Shown here piece by piece: positions 1-8,072 of a stretch of 28,137 bases of DNA. The DNA comes from Coemansia sp. RSA 1804. Its lineage: Eukaryota > Kickxellomycota > Kickxellomycetes > Kickxellales > Kickxellaceae. The stretch's first letter is position 1; every line of letters begins with the position of its first letter. The notes beneath the pieces were generated by a model that was not told the DNA's origin, did no database searches, and saw only the letters and a program-made list of their open reading frames with translations. The stretch covers positions 1-28,137 of the forward strand of contig JANBTH010000188.1 in assembly GCA_027578815.1 (NCBI GenBank), read 5' to 3'. Made by a program: the position numbers and the translations under genes.

Positions 1-392
1 TTGCGCGGTAGTTGGAGTGGATAGCACGGCCCATTCCGACGATGACAACAAGATCGGCGTTGCGGCAGTGTCTGACCAGCCGCTCATCCAGCTTTCTGAG
101 ATCCAAGCACGGGCCGCCGCTCCCAGTGCCACAGACGACAAGCTGCTTGCTGCCGACGGCACGTGCAATCACATCGTCCGCACGTGCCGCCCGGCTGACG
201 ATGTCGTTCAACTCGCGTTCCGTCACATCGTTGAGCGCCGGGCGCGAGTTGGGCGCCAGAACAACTTTGCACCCGATGGTCGATACCAGGAACCGCGCAA
301 ACGGCAGCACGCCCAGACACACGTCTGCTCCGCTGTTGTCCACAAATACCACCGCCTTGCGGTACCGTGGCCTGCCGGTATCGCTACCACTT

Positions 393-424
<32 letters not shown>

Positions 425-2566
425 ATTGTCGCCAACCACGGCTTCTACAAACTCGCTGGTGTTGTCGAACTGCGGCTGCCAGGTGATCTTCTGCCTCGCC
501 TTCTCAAAGTCAAGACTGCCGTCGGCCAGCCCGTCACGGAGATCCGTCGCGCCCCAGTCAAACATGTTTCCGGCCAACACGTTATGCACCAATACCTGCA
601 GCCTCTCCGCGATGTTGGAGATACGGTCTGTCTGCTCAAGCATCCTGGGGAGCGCCACCAACGCAGCATCGGTCTCTCTGCTCTTCACCTGCGCAAAGAT
701 ATCCTCCAGCCCAACCTCGTGCAAGCACTGCTCGCGTAGCCCCAGCAGCGCGCGCACAGACATGGGTCCGTACGCCAGCGGCCTCTCGCGAAGCTTGCAG
801 AGATGGCTCGAGTAGAGCGTCACAAAGCTGGTCATCTTGCGGCGCATAGCCTCGTCGACGTTGGCCAGCGCCCCGTTGTCGGCCAGGTCAAGCAGACCGC
901 GGGTGTTGCGCTCCATCGCGGTGATCCAGTACTCCTGCTGCTCGGGGTTCTTTGACAGATCAACCGTGTCTGGCTGGTACGGATCAGCTGCGGTGTTGAC
1001 CAGCTGCGGCAGCGCCAGAAGCTTTGCGGGCTGTCTGTCGAGCATGCCGAGTGAGCTGATGGAGTCGTCGGCTATTGTTTCGGTGATTGAGAAGTTCTCC
1101 GTGAACGAGTACGCCTTGGATCTGCGCGATTCGCTGCCGCCGCCAGTTCTACTTCTGGCTCTGGCTCTGGTTCTGGTTCCAGTGCCACTGTCGTCATTCC
1201 GTGGCCTTGGCAGGCCTTGCAGCTGTGCCGGCTGCGGTGTCTGGCTTCGGCTGCTGGATGCCGGATCTGCGCTGCGATTCTTCCTTGACGAGCGTTTTCT
1301 TTGCGGCAGACGCAGACCGGGCAGGTCTGGCGAGACCGCGGCGGCTGGGCCCTCTGACGCCGGAGACGCCAGTCGCATCGCAGCCTCCCGTGGCAGGTCC
1401 TCTGGCAGCAGCGACCCAGAGACCGGCGACGATGCTGCAGAAGAGGATACAACGGTAGCGGCGTCTCTCTGCTGCTTCTGCTCGTCAACAAAGAAAGCGC
1501 CCGTTGCGCCCAGGAAGCCTTCGTGGCGCAGAAACAAAGCGCTCATCTCGCCCTTTGACCAAAAGTTGATTGCATACGACAGCGTGTGCATAGTAAGCGG
1601 GTGGCCGCGGATAAAGTAGCCGCCAAAGTAGATGCGACGAATACCGTGCAGCTGGGCATTCAGATACGCGATCTGGCCAATGTTGTTACTGACCATATAC
1701 AGCAGCGACCGCGCAATATCGGCGTCTGAGTACTGCTTGCCCAGCGACTTGCGGTAGACGCCAGCCATAGTTGCGGCAATGTTAGTGGCCTTCAGACCGA
1801 TCTTATCGTAGTTGGAGCCATAGATATCGCCAACCATCATGTCGACCTTTGTGTTATCGCCAGTCTTTGTCATCTCCAGCATCGCATCAAACGACTTCAC
1901 GCCCGTCAGCAGATGCAGAAGCCCCCAGAGCGTGCCGCCGCCAAGCGATGTGCCGCTGATGCGCTCGTAGGCGCCCTCGCCCGTGACCTTGATGATGCTG
2001 ACGCCAGACCCGATGTTGACCAGCATGTACGGAAACATGTCGCCGGCCGCGGTGGTGACGAACTGCATTGGCCGGTCCTCCGAGTACGTGAACACCTCGT
2101 CTGCCACCTCGCGCATCAGAAAGTTCAGCCCCGCCGTCAGACTCTCCATCTCGTCCTCGATGCGGATCTCCGCGCCCAGCTCGCGCTGCAGAAGATCGCG
2201 GAACCGGTGTGCTCCTCCACCCGTTGCCACCACAACCGGCGCATTATCCGATGCTGCATCGTCTGTGTCTGATACGCCGTCTGCGCAGTGGCTTTCCATT
2301 CCTCTGGTCTCGCTTGTGCGCAGGAGCGACCGGATAAAGGTCGCGCACTTCTCCACATTGTCGGTCTCGAACGCTGTAAAGTGCAGTCTGCCGCCCTCGC
2401 TGTGCGGCCCAGACGTCAGGTACACCACCTTTGCTAGCGATCCGCCGATATCCACCGCCACCTTCTGCACCCGCCCCGACTGGTTCGGAAGAAGTATGTC
2501 GTTGGCCTCGCCCTTCTCTATGCCGTCGATTATCGCACCCGACGAGTTTATGCTCCCAAACATCAT
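1..2566 (-). CDS. Pantothenate kinase fused to DUF89 phosphatase (PANK4-type), 3' end cut by window edge
   Basis: This is an uninterrupted minus-strand reading frame of 855 codons starting at the ATG at 2564-2566 (a second ATG follows directly) and running off the left edge. Residues about 32-365 are a eukaryotic pantothenate kinase, with the VDIGGSLAK nucleotide loop at D39, the ATGGGAHRF loop, NIGSGVSI, and SGTSLGGGT near 204-212. The first step of CoA synthesis would be catalysed here. Glu139 (in EDEMESL) and Arg202 (in YERISG) occupy the positions that are lost in human PANK4. A low-complexity Ser/Arg/Pro linker covers about 366-515. From about 527 a DUF89 phosphatase domain follows, with FVDNSGAD (D743, N744), the APNSRPALNDVT motif, GSGGPCLDLRKL (D822) and GMGRAIHSNY at the edge. 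DUF89 in this context hydrolyses (damaged) phosphopantetheine-type metabolites. Only the last few tens of residues should be missing, judging by the family. It is divergent from the TMS1 gene. No intron is evident. Confidence 0.93.
395..424 (-). repeat. In-frame trinucleotide repeat encoding ten serines
   Basis: Ten GCT units on the plus strand read as ten AGC serine codons in the minus-strand gene. They sit in the DUF89 half, shortly before the metal-binding FVDNSGAD motif. The repeat stays in frame, so length changes would alter a serine loop without breaking the protein. Confidence 0.9.
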
Positions 2567-2825
2567 CCTTTGTGAGTAGAAAAATTAATAAATAAGAGTA
2601 TAGGCTAGAAGATACATTTGTTGGAAATATAAGAAAGGGAGGGAGGAGGTAAAAAAAGCGCTTTTTCATCCCTATCTTCTTTTTTACTAAGAGTACCATT
2701 GATCCCTTTTGCAACTTCCACGTCAGGACCCAATCCAAACCATGCCAAACCCAAAGAAAAAGGCACATGCTAGGGAGGGAGGAGGTCCCTTCATTTCCCC
2801 CTTTTTTCTTATCTGTTACAGTGGT

Positions 2826-2832
2826 CCAATCA
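2826..2832 (+). promoter_or_regulatory. CCAAT box
   Basis: CCAATCA is the preferred form of the site for the fungal HAP/NF-Y complex. It lies in the divergent spacer, about 260 bp from the PanK start and 490 bp from the TMS1 start. Binding is inferred from the motif only. Confidence 0.4.
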
Positions 2833-3142
2833 CAGCCACTCGGATAAGAAAAGAGGGGGATTTAGCTCATTTAGCATACACAGCTTGGCCAAGTTCCGTT
2901 CCGCTCTCTTCCTCTTGACCGATTGATTGCACCGGAAATGTCTGATTCTGGTATGACTGGTAGTTAATAGAGGCGCTAGCAGTGCTAACGTACGCTTCAC
3001 CTTATATGCGTTATTCCTCCATGTCTGTGCGGAGTTCGCCTTCCTTGCTCCCATCAGTTAGTTCCACGCAGACTAGTCTTCATTTATCTTCCAGAACAAC
3101 AAAAACAGCGGCAGTCCAGATCCAGATTAATGTAAAGTGCCG

Positions 3143-3148
3143 CACGTG
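3143..3148. promoter_or_regulatory. CACGTG E-box
   Basis: The palindrome CACGTG is embedded in GCACGTGAC, which read on the minus strand is GTCACGTGC. That fits Cbf1/USF/SREBP-type bHLH sites. It lies about 180 bp before the TMS1 start and next to a CCAAT box at 3170-3176. The pairing suggests a real upstream activating region; the factor is unknown. Confidence 0.45.
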
Positions 3149-3169
3149 ACATAAAGCGTCTGCTGGGGG

Positions 3170-3176
3170 CCAATCA
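3170..3176 (+). promoter_or_regulatory. CCAAT box upstream of TMS1
   Basis: CCAATCA lies 149 bp before the TMS1 ATG, a usual distance for HAP/NF-Y sites in fungal promoters, and 22 bp from the CACGTG box. Confidence 0.45.
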
Positions 3177-3324
3177 TCTATTCCTTCTTGGCAGAATAGT
3201 GAATGCTTTGGCACAGAAAGTGCTTTTTTTCTTTCTTTTTCTTTATGCTTTTATTCTTCTTTCTAACACCTTTCTAAATTACACCTGTATTCATACTTCT
3301 TAATAAACTACTTAATCACGAAAG

Positions 3325-4779
3325 ATGGGACTCGCATTGGGCTGCATGTCAAGCCAGCTGTTCTCGTGCCTGGCGTCGGCCGGGTGCTCGTGCTGCCTGG
3401 GCGCGTGTCGGAGCATAAAGATCAGCGGGTCAATCGGGACACGCGTGAGCTACGCCAGCATGTTCATACTGAATTCGACAATCGCGTACGCAATGACGAC
3501 GAGCTGGGGAATCGACCTGGTGAAGCGAATAACGTGGGGGTTCATATCGCTCAAGTGTCCCGAGGGCGTGTGCTACGGGACGCTGGCGGTGCACCGGATG
3601 TGCTTCTCCCTTAGTCTGTGGCACCTGGTGCTGGGGCTGCTGACTACGGGTGTTGTGGATAGCAGGCACCCGCGCGCGCAGCTGCAGAACGGATACTGGG
3701 TGGTCAAGGTTGTTGGGTGGATGGCGCTGGTTGTTCTGTCGTTTGTGATTCCCAACGGGTTCTTTGAGTTCTACAGCAAGTACGTGGCCATGGTGGGAGC
3801 CGGCGTGTTTCTGCTGGTGCAGCTGGTGCTGCTTGTGGACTTTGCGTACAGTCTGGCCGAAGGATGCATCCAGCGGTGGGAGGACACCGAGCGGCCGCTT
3901 TGGCGCAACCTCCTGGTGGGCGGCACTGTTGGCACGTACGTGGCGTTTGCAACAATGACCATTGTCGACTACGTGTATTTTGCAGCCGAGGGATGCGGCC
4001 GCAACCAGTTCTTCATCACGGCCAACCTGATTCTGTGCATCGTTGTGTCGGTGGCCGCCGTGCATCCGCGTGTGCAGGAGGCAAACCTGAAGTCGGGGCT
4101 GGCGCAGGCGGGCATGGTCACTGCGTATGCGTCGTATCTGGTGACCAGCGCGCTGGCGGGGTCGCCTCCTCCTTCGGATGACGAGGGCGCCGGCCAGCCT
4201 GTGTGCAATCCGCTGGCCAGCGCGGCGGGTGCGCGCGCAACGATGGCAGTGGTGGGCGCATTCTTCACGATTGGCGCCATCTGCTACAGCACAACAAACG
4301 CGGCAGTCAAGGGCAACACGCTGATCCGCACGCCGCCCAGCGAGTACGAGCCGCTGGCCACAAGCGATCCGAGTGAGCTGGGTTCGGTTCCGCTGGCTTC
4401 CTCCTCCACCGCACAACAGACAAACGCCCAGCTCCGCCAGTCCGCCCTGCGCGATGCCGTTGCCAGCGGCGCGCTTCCCGCATCTGCGCTTGCTGACTAT
4501 GGCGCCGACGTCGATGCTGACTCGGCCTCTAGCGATGACGAGAAGCTTGGCGTCCAGTACAATTACACATTCTTCCACATCATCTTCTGCATGGCTTCCA
4601 TGTACGCTGCGATGCTGCTGACCAACTGGAACAGCATCAACTCCTCCGACCACGTCATCATCATTGGCAGGAGCGTTATGGCTGTCTGGGTCAAGGTCAT
4701 TACTAGCTGGCTGTGTCTTGCCTTGTATTCGTGGACCCTGCTGGCCCCCGTTGTGCTGACCGACCGCGACTGGTCCTGA
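3325..4779 (+). CDS. TMS1: TMS1/SERINC family multispanning membrane protein
   Basis: This is a 484-residue intronless gene of usual length for the family. The Cys-rich N-terminus (CLASAGCSCCLGACRS), the KCPEGVCYG segment followed by AVHRMCFSLSLWH, and the C-terminal YNYTFFHIIFCMASMYAAM block with LLTNW and the TSWLCLALYSWTLLAP end are family hallmarks. About ten to eleven hydrophobic membrane segments are visible. A polar acidic loop (about 345-405, rich in Ser, Asp and Ala) separates the last two or three. Family members sit in vacuolar, endosomal or plasma membranes and have been linked to lipid (serine-derived lipids, phospholipid scrambling) handling; the yeast role is poorly defined. 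The gene has a strong GC bias at third positions. It is divergent from the PanK gene and convergent with the F-box-like gene, with only 98 bp between their ends. Confidence 0.95.
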   Translation: MGLALGCMSSQLFSCLASAGCSCCLGACRSIKISGSIGTRVSYASMFILNSTIAYAMTTSWGIDLVKRITWGFISLKCPEGVCYGTLAVHRMCFSLSLWHLVLGLLTTGVVDSRHPRAQLQNGYWVVKVVGWMALVVLSFVIPNGFFEFYSKYVAMVGAGVFLLVQLVLLVDFAYSLAEGCIQRWEDTERPLWRNLLVGGTVGTYVAFATMTIVDYVYFAAEGCGRNQFFITANLILCIVVSVAAVHPRVQEANLKSGLAQAGMVTAYASYLVTSALAGSPPPSDDEGAGQPVCNPLASAAGARATMAVVGAFFTIGAICYSTTNAAVKGNTLIRTPPSEYEPLATSDPSELGSVPLASSSTAQQTNAQLRQSALRDAVASGALPASALADYGADVDADSASSDDEKLGVQYNYTFFHIIFCMASMYAAMLLTNWNSINSSDHVIIIGRSVMAVWVKVITSWLCLALYSWTLLAPVVLTDRDWS

Positions 4780-4877
4780 TCTTTTACTTTCTTTTCATTT
4801 TTCATTTTGAACTGATACGCGGTGAATGTCAAGGTGGGTTTTATTTTTAATTTGCAACAATGAAATGTTTTGTTTTC

Positions 4878-6638
4878 CTAACTTCCCTTAAACCAATCCA
4901 CTAGTCCGAGCCTCTCAGTGTACTTCGAATAGGCTTTCGAGGCAGCAGTTGCCTTGCAGCAGTCCTCGAATGCGCCGGAGGACATTCTCCATCTCACGCT
5001 ATCAATCTTTGGACACAGAATAGCCAGAATTGCAGCAAAGTGCGATGCGCCCTCCATGTCGGAGTACACGGCCTGGTCAAACAACACGTGGCGGAGACAC
5101 GGCGCAAGTGGGTGGAATTGGTGGAACGCGCTGTCTACGTATTCGGTGTTGACAAAGTCCTGGAGATACCACGATTTGTTGGTATCAATGGTCTTTGGAT
5201 TGATCTTTAGCTGCGAGATGTTGGGCAGGTGGCGGAGGATTTGGATTGTCTCGTGGATATCGAGATCCAGCGATCGAATTGTCAGGTACCTGATGCTTTC
5301 GAATGACTGGAGCTCCTGGTTATTGCTATTCTTCTGGGTTGCCATATCGCTGACTGCCGATGTGGCCAGCTCCTGTATAAACGTTTCCTTGTACGGAAAG
5401 CTGAGCAGATTGACCGAAAGGTTTTGTCGTCTAGGTGCCAGGTTCCAGAGCACATGGCATAGCTGCTTGCCAAACTCTGGGCTGACCGTCTGGTGTCTCA
5501 GATTGATATCCATGCCCATGTACAAGAGAGCCCGGAACCTCTCTGCCCTAAATATTCCGTCCTCAAACATCCGTTCAATACCCTCAGAATCAAGGCTTAG
5601 TTTGAGGTACTCCAGTTTGTCGTAGTTGCCTCGAAACAAGATATCGCTGGCAAATATGTATGGGTGGTAGAATATTAGTCGCTTGAGATTGGGGAATGGG
5701 GCACCATGGATATGGATCCTTGTATCTTGGACCGGGCCGTATTCATAGCATATAATACGGAGTCTTTCCAGTCGTTCAAACACCATTATCGCATTCTGCT
5801 TTTCTTTATTCAATTGGTGTCTGTCCGCTGAGAACATCCTTGCAAGCGTGTTTGGCTCGGACAGTTCCAGGTTTATACTTTTCAGGGTATCCCTGTTATT
5901 GAATATCAGCTGCAAAAACGGATCCGGGTTGTCACACTCTATGTACGTTATATTCACTAGCCCTGTAACCTGTGGCGGTGGAACTTTCTCAAAACGCTCG
6001 CACTTGGTATAATACACAAGCCCAGTAATACCGCTCATAAGTTTACTAACCAGATTGTCAAAATAGTTCCATATTCCTGGCGGAAAGCTTGATCTATCTA
6101 GCACCGAACTACTGATTTGAAGTTGCTTTCCATTTGGAAACATTGTTTTTATCTGTTTAGCCAACATATCAATTGACTCTAGAAGCTCTGCGTCTGCAAG
6201 CTCGCCATCCAGGTCGCTGCCAAACAGTTTTAGCGAAACAACCTGAACATTGGGAAACACCGAGTCGCAGTGAGGCGGTAAACATAGCAGCTTTTGAAAC
6301 CTTCCGTTTATCAGCTGGCTGAGCGGTATACTGAGATGCACTTTGCGTACAAACCTCTGGCCCGATAACCGGACTACATCGTGCATTGTGGCTTGCCAGT
6401 AATGCGACTCTTCAATGGTTTTGTGTTTCTTGTCAAGCGATATCGACATTTCCTGGCAGTACAACGGGATGCACTGGTGACGCCAGCTCTGACAGATTGC
6501 TAGGTAGTTTACCATTTTACACGCTGGGTTTGAAATTGTTTGCACTTCGTCGGTATCCATTTTAATCCACAGTGCTGCTTTAAACGCTATTCGCTGGGTG
6601 ATATGCTTGGGGAGCTCTTGTAGCTTTGCCGTCACCAT
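4878..6638 (-). CDS. F-box-like / leucine-rich-repeat-type protein, function unknown
   Basis: This single-exon gene encodes 586 residues with an ATG at 6636-6638. The N-terminus has the layout of a degenerate F-box: LQELPKHITQRIAF near residue 6, then YLAICQSWRHQCIPLYC near 45-61, where Leu-Pro, Ile and the Cys-x-x-Trp-Arg positions of F-boxes are kept. The rest is rich in regularly spaced leucine/isoleucine stretches such as LTIRSLDLDI, LRHLPNISQLKI and FPNLKRLIF. These suggest an irregular LRR solenoid. Such proteins usually act as substrate receptors of SCF ubiquitin ligases, but no target can be inferred. No transmembrane segment or signal peptide is visible. Codon use is less GC-rich than in the neighbouring TMS1 and PanK genes. 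It could also be a fast-evolving LRR protein with no SCF role. Confidence 0.72.
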   Translation of the reverse strand: MVTAKLQELPKHITQRIAFKAALWIKMDTDEVQTISNPACKMVNYLAICQSWRHQCIPLYCQEMSISLDKKHKTIEESHYWQATMHDVVRLSGQRFVRKVHLSIPLSQLINGRFQKLLCLPPHCDSVFPNVQVVSLKLFGSDLDGELADAELLESIDMLAKQIKTMFPNGKQLQISSSVLDRSSFPPGIWNYFDNLVSKLMSGITGLVYYTKCERFEKVPPPQVTGLVNITYIECDNPDPFLQLIFNNRDTLKSINLELSEPNTLARMFSADRHQLNKEKQNAIMVFERLERLRIICYEYGPVQDTRIHIHGAPFPNLKRLIFYHPYIFASDILFRGNYDKLEYLKLSLDSEGIERMFEDGIFRAERFRALLYMGMDINLRHQTVSPEFGKQLCHVLWNLAPRRQNLSVNLLSFPYKETFIQELATSAVSDMATQKNSNNQELQSFESIRYLTIRSLDLDIHETIQILRHLPNISQLKINPKTIDTNKSWYLQDFVNTEYVDSAFHQFHPLAPCLRHVLFDQAVYSDMEGASHFAAILAILCPKIDSVRWRMSSGAFEDCCKATAASKAYSKYTERLGLVDWFKGS

Positions 6639-8072
6639 CTTCTCGATTATATTTTATCTTGTAACACTTGCTGCTTTTGTATGTATAAGATAAAAGTAAA
6701 AGAAGGTGAAGATATGAATATGAATGTGAATAAATGCAATGTTCTTAATAATTACAGCAATAAAAAACTTAAGAAAAGAAAAAAGACAGCTGTTGTCTTT
6801 TGTTAATAATTTTTATAACGTATTCTACAAAAACCTTTTCATATTTTGTTTTATAAAGAGCACGATCGAAGTGATGCGTTCTTTCCAGACTGGATACTGC
6901 AATTTATCACAATTCTTTCTACTATTGTGATTAAATGGACATATTTCTGGCGGAGTTGAATTCAATTAAGGTAAGCGGTTGTATGCTTTCTGCAAAGCAT
7001 GTTTTGTGTAATTAGATTATCAAGATAATTACTATATATGATTTTATTTCAAACATATTGGATGTCTGTTGGACATGCAATACAGGGAGAAACTTGTGTA
7101 AATTTACACTTTGCATTTTCTGTTGTTGTTGTTAATCTCTACTGACCTACAAACAGCATAATTAACGGACTATATCTGAACGCATATAATCTATAGAATC
7201 TATATAATATAGACCTAACAATATTTTCACACGTTTGCTGCTTTGTTGATTAGAGACTAATAGCACGCCTCTTTTTTCTTTTCCCTCAAATCCGCAGTTC
7301 TATTAATCATTTCTGCCACTAACAAATATATGCAATGTTGGTCAAGATAATATATTCACACTCTCGTGAGAACAGATGTCAATACTATATATCCCAGAAA
7401 TATAATAACATTTTCTGGATAGCTCAGCTCTGAATGCAATTTAAAAAAGATGGTTGCATATTAGAATATGAAGAAATAAAAGCCATCTTTGACATCATGA
7501 TATTTGCAACCCTGTGTAAAAATAATTTTAAAAAGCCGACGAGATACCGCTAAAAAAAGTATATGTAAATGATATCACGCTTTCTAAATTACTTGATCTG
7601 TACAATAAACAAGCCTCATTTCCCAGCTATCCCTTATTCTGTGGGTGTGTGAAAAGGTTTCCTATTGTTCCTAAAAAGAGAGAGGAGTGAATAGGTGGCT
7701 TTAAGTTTTTATTTTTAACTGTTTACGGATCTAAAATAGGACTGGTTGCAGCTTGTCTAATGTTTTCCATAACAAAATGTAAAAACAAAAAATTGTGGAT
7801 AGAATGAGAAAACAAGGTAAAGGTCCTTACTGATATGGCGAATATAAGCTTCTGTACTTTACGCCATATTTGCAATCTTATTACGAAAATATTGAATTGT
7901 TGTATAAGAATGAAAAGAAAAAACAACCCTTATCATGCATCTTGCAAGTATAAAAGAATGAAACAGGAAAGGCTCAGTTTTATCTCCTTTGTTTTCTTAA
8001 ATTCTTTACTTCTCTTGACATAACAAGCACTTATCACACTTTTTTACAACATCATTCTAAAGAAAATACAAT
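6639..8072. other. AT-rich gene-free stretch
   Basis: This 1.4-kb spacer lies upstream of both the minus-strand F-box-like gene and the plus-strand FAS-like gene, so it must hold both promoters. It is visibly AT-rich with many TATA-like runs. Hairpin-capable inverted repeats are present at 6652-6663/6684-6695 (11 of 12 pairs, next to the F-box-like start) and 7833-7840/7862-7869 (8 of 8). A 62-codon ATG-started frame at 7835-8023 lies just ahead of the FAS-like ATG; it resembles no known protein. No RNA gene or transposon end was recognised. Confidence 0.6.
6652..6695. repeat. Inverted repeat beside the F-box-like gene start
   Basis: The arms 6652-6663 and 6684-6695 pair at 11 of 12 positions around a 20-nt loop. 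The repeat ends 14 bp upstream of the F-box-like ATG and overlaps the only TATA-like sequence there. It could be a core promoter coincidence in AT-rich DNA or a palindromic binding site. Confidence 0.4.

Larger units (their letters stand above)
2567..3324. promoter_or_regulatory. Shared divergent promoter region between the PanK-DUF89 and TMS1 genes
   Basis: This 758-bp spacer separates two divergently transcribed genes and should hold both promoters. Two CCAATCA boxes lie on the plus strand at 2826-2832 and 3170-3176, the second about 150 bp before the TMS1 start. A CACGTG palindrome at 3143-3148 lies 22 bp before the second CCAAT box. A perfect 15-bp purine-rich direct repeat occurs at 2636-2650 and 2772-2786. 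A pyrimidine-rich tract (about 3225-3265) precedes the TMS1 ATG. No convincing coding sequence was seen. Confidence 0.6.

Noticed and set aside
3430..4653. 407-codon open frame antisense to TMS1
   Set aside because: It is the mirror of a GC-biased coding strand. The translation is Arg/His/Gln-rich with no domain, and TMS1 is unmistakable on the other strand.
7835..8023. 62-codon frame just before the FAS-like ATG
   Set aside because: Composition is that of random AT-rich DNA; at most an upstream ORF in the leader, with no support.
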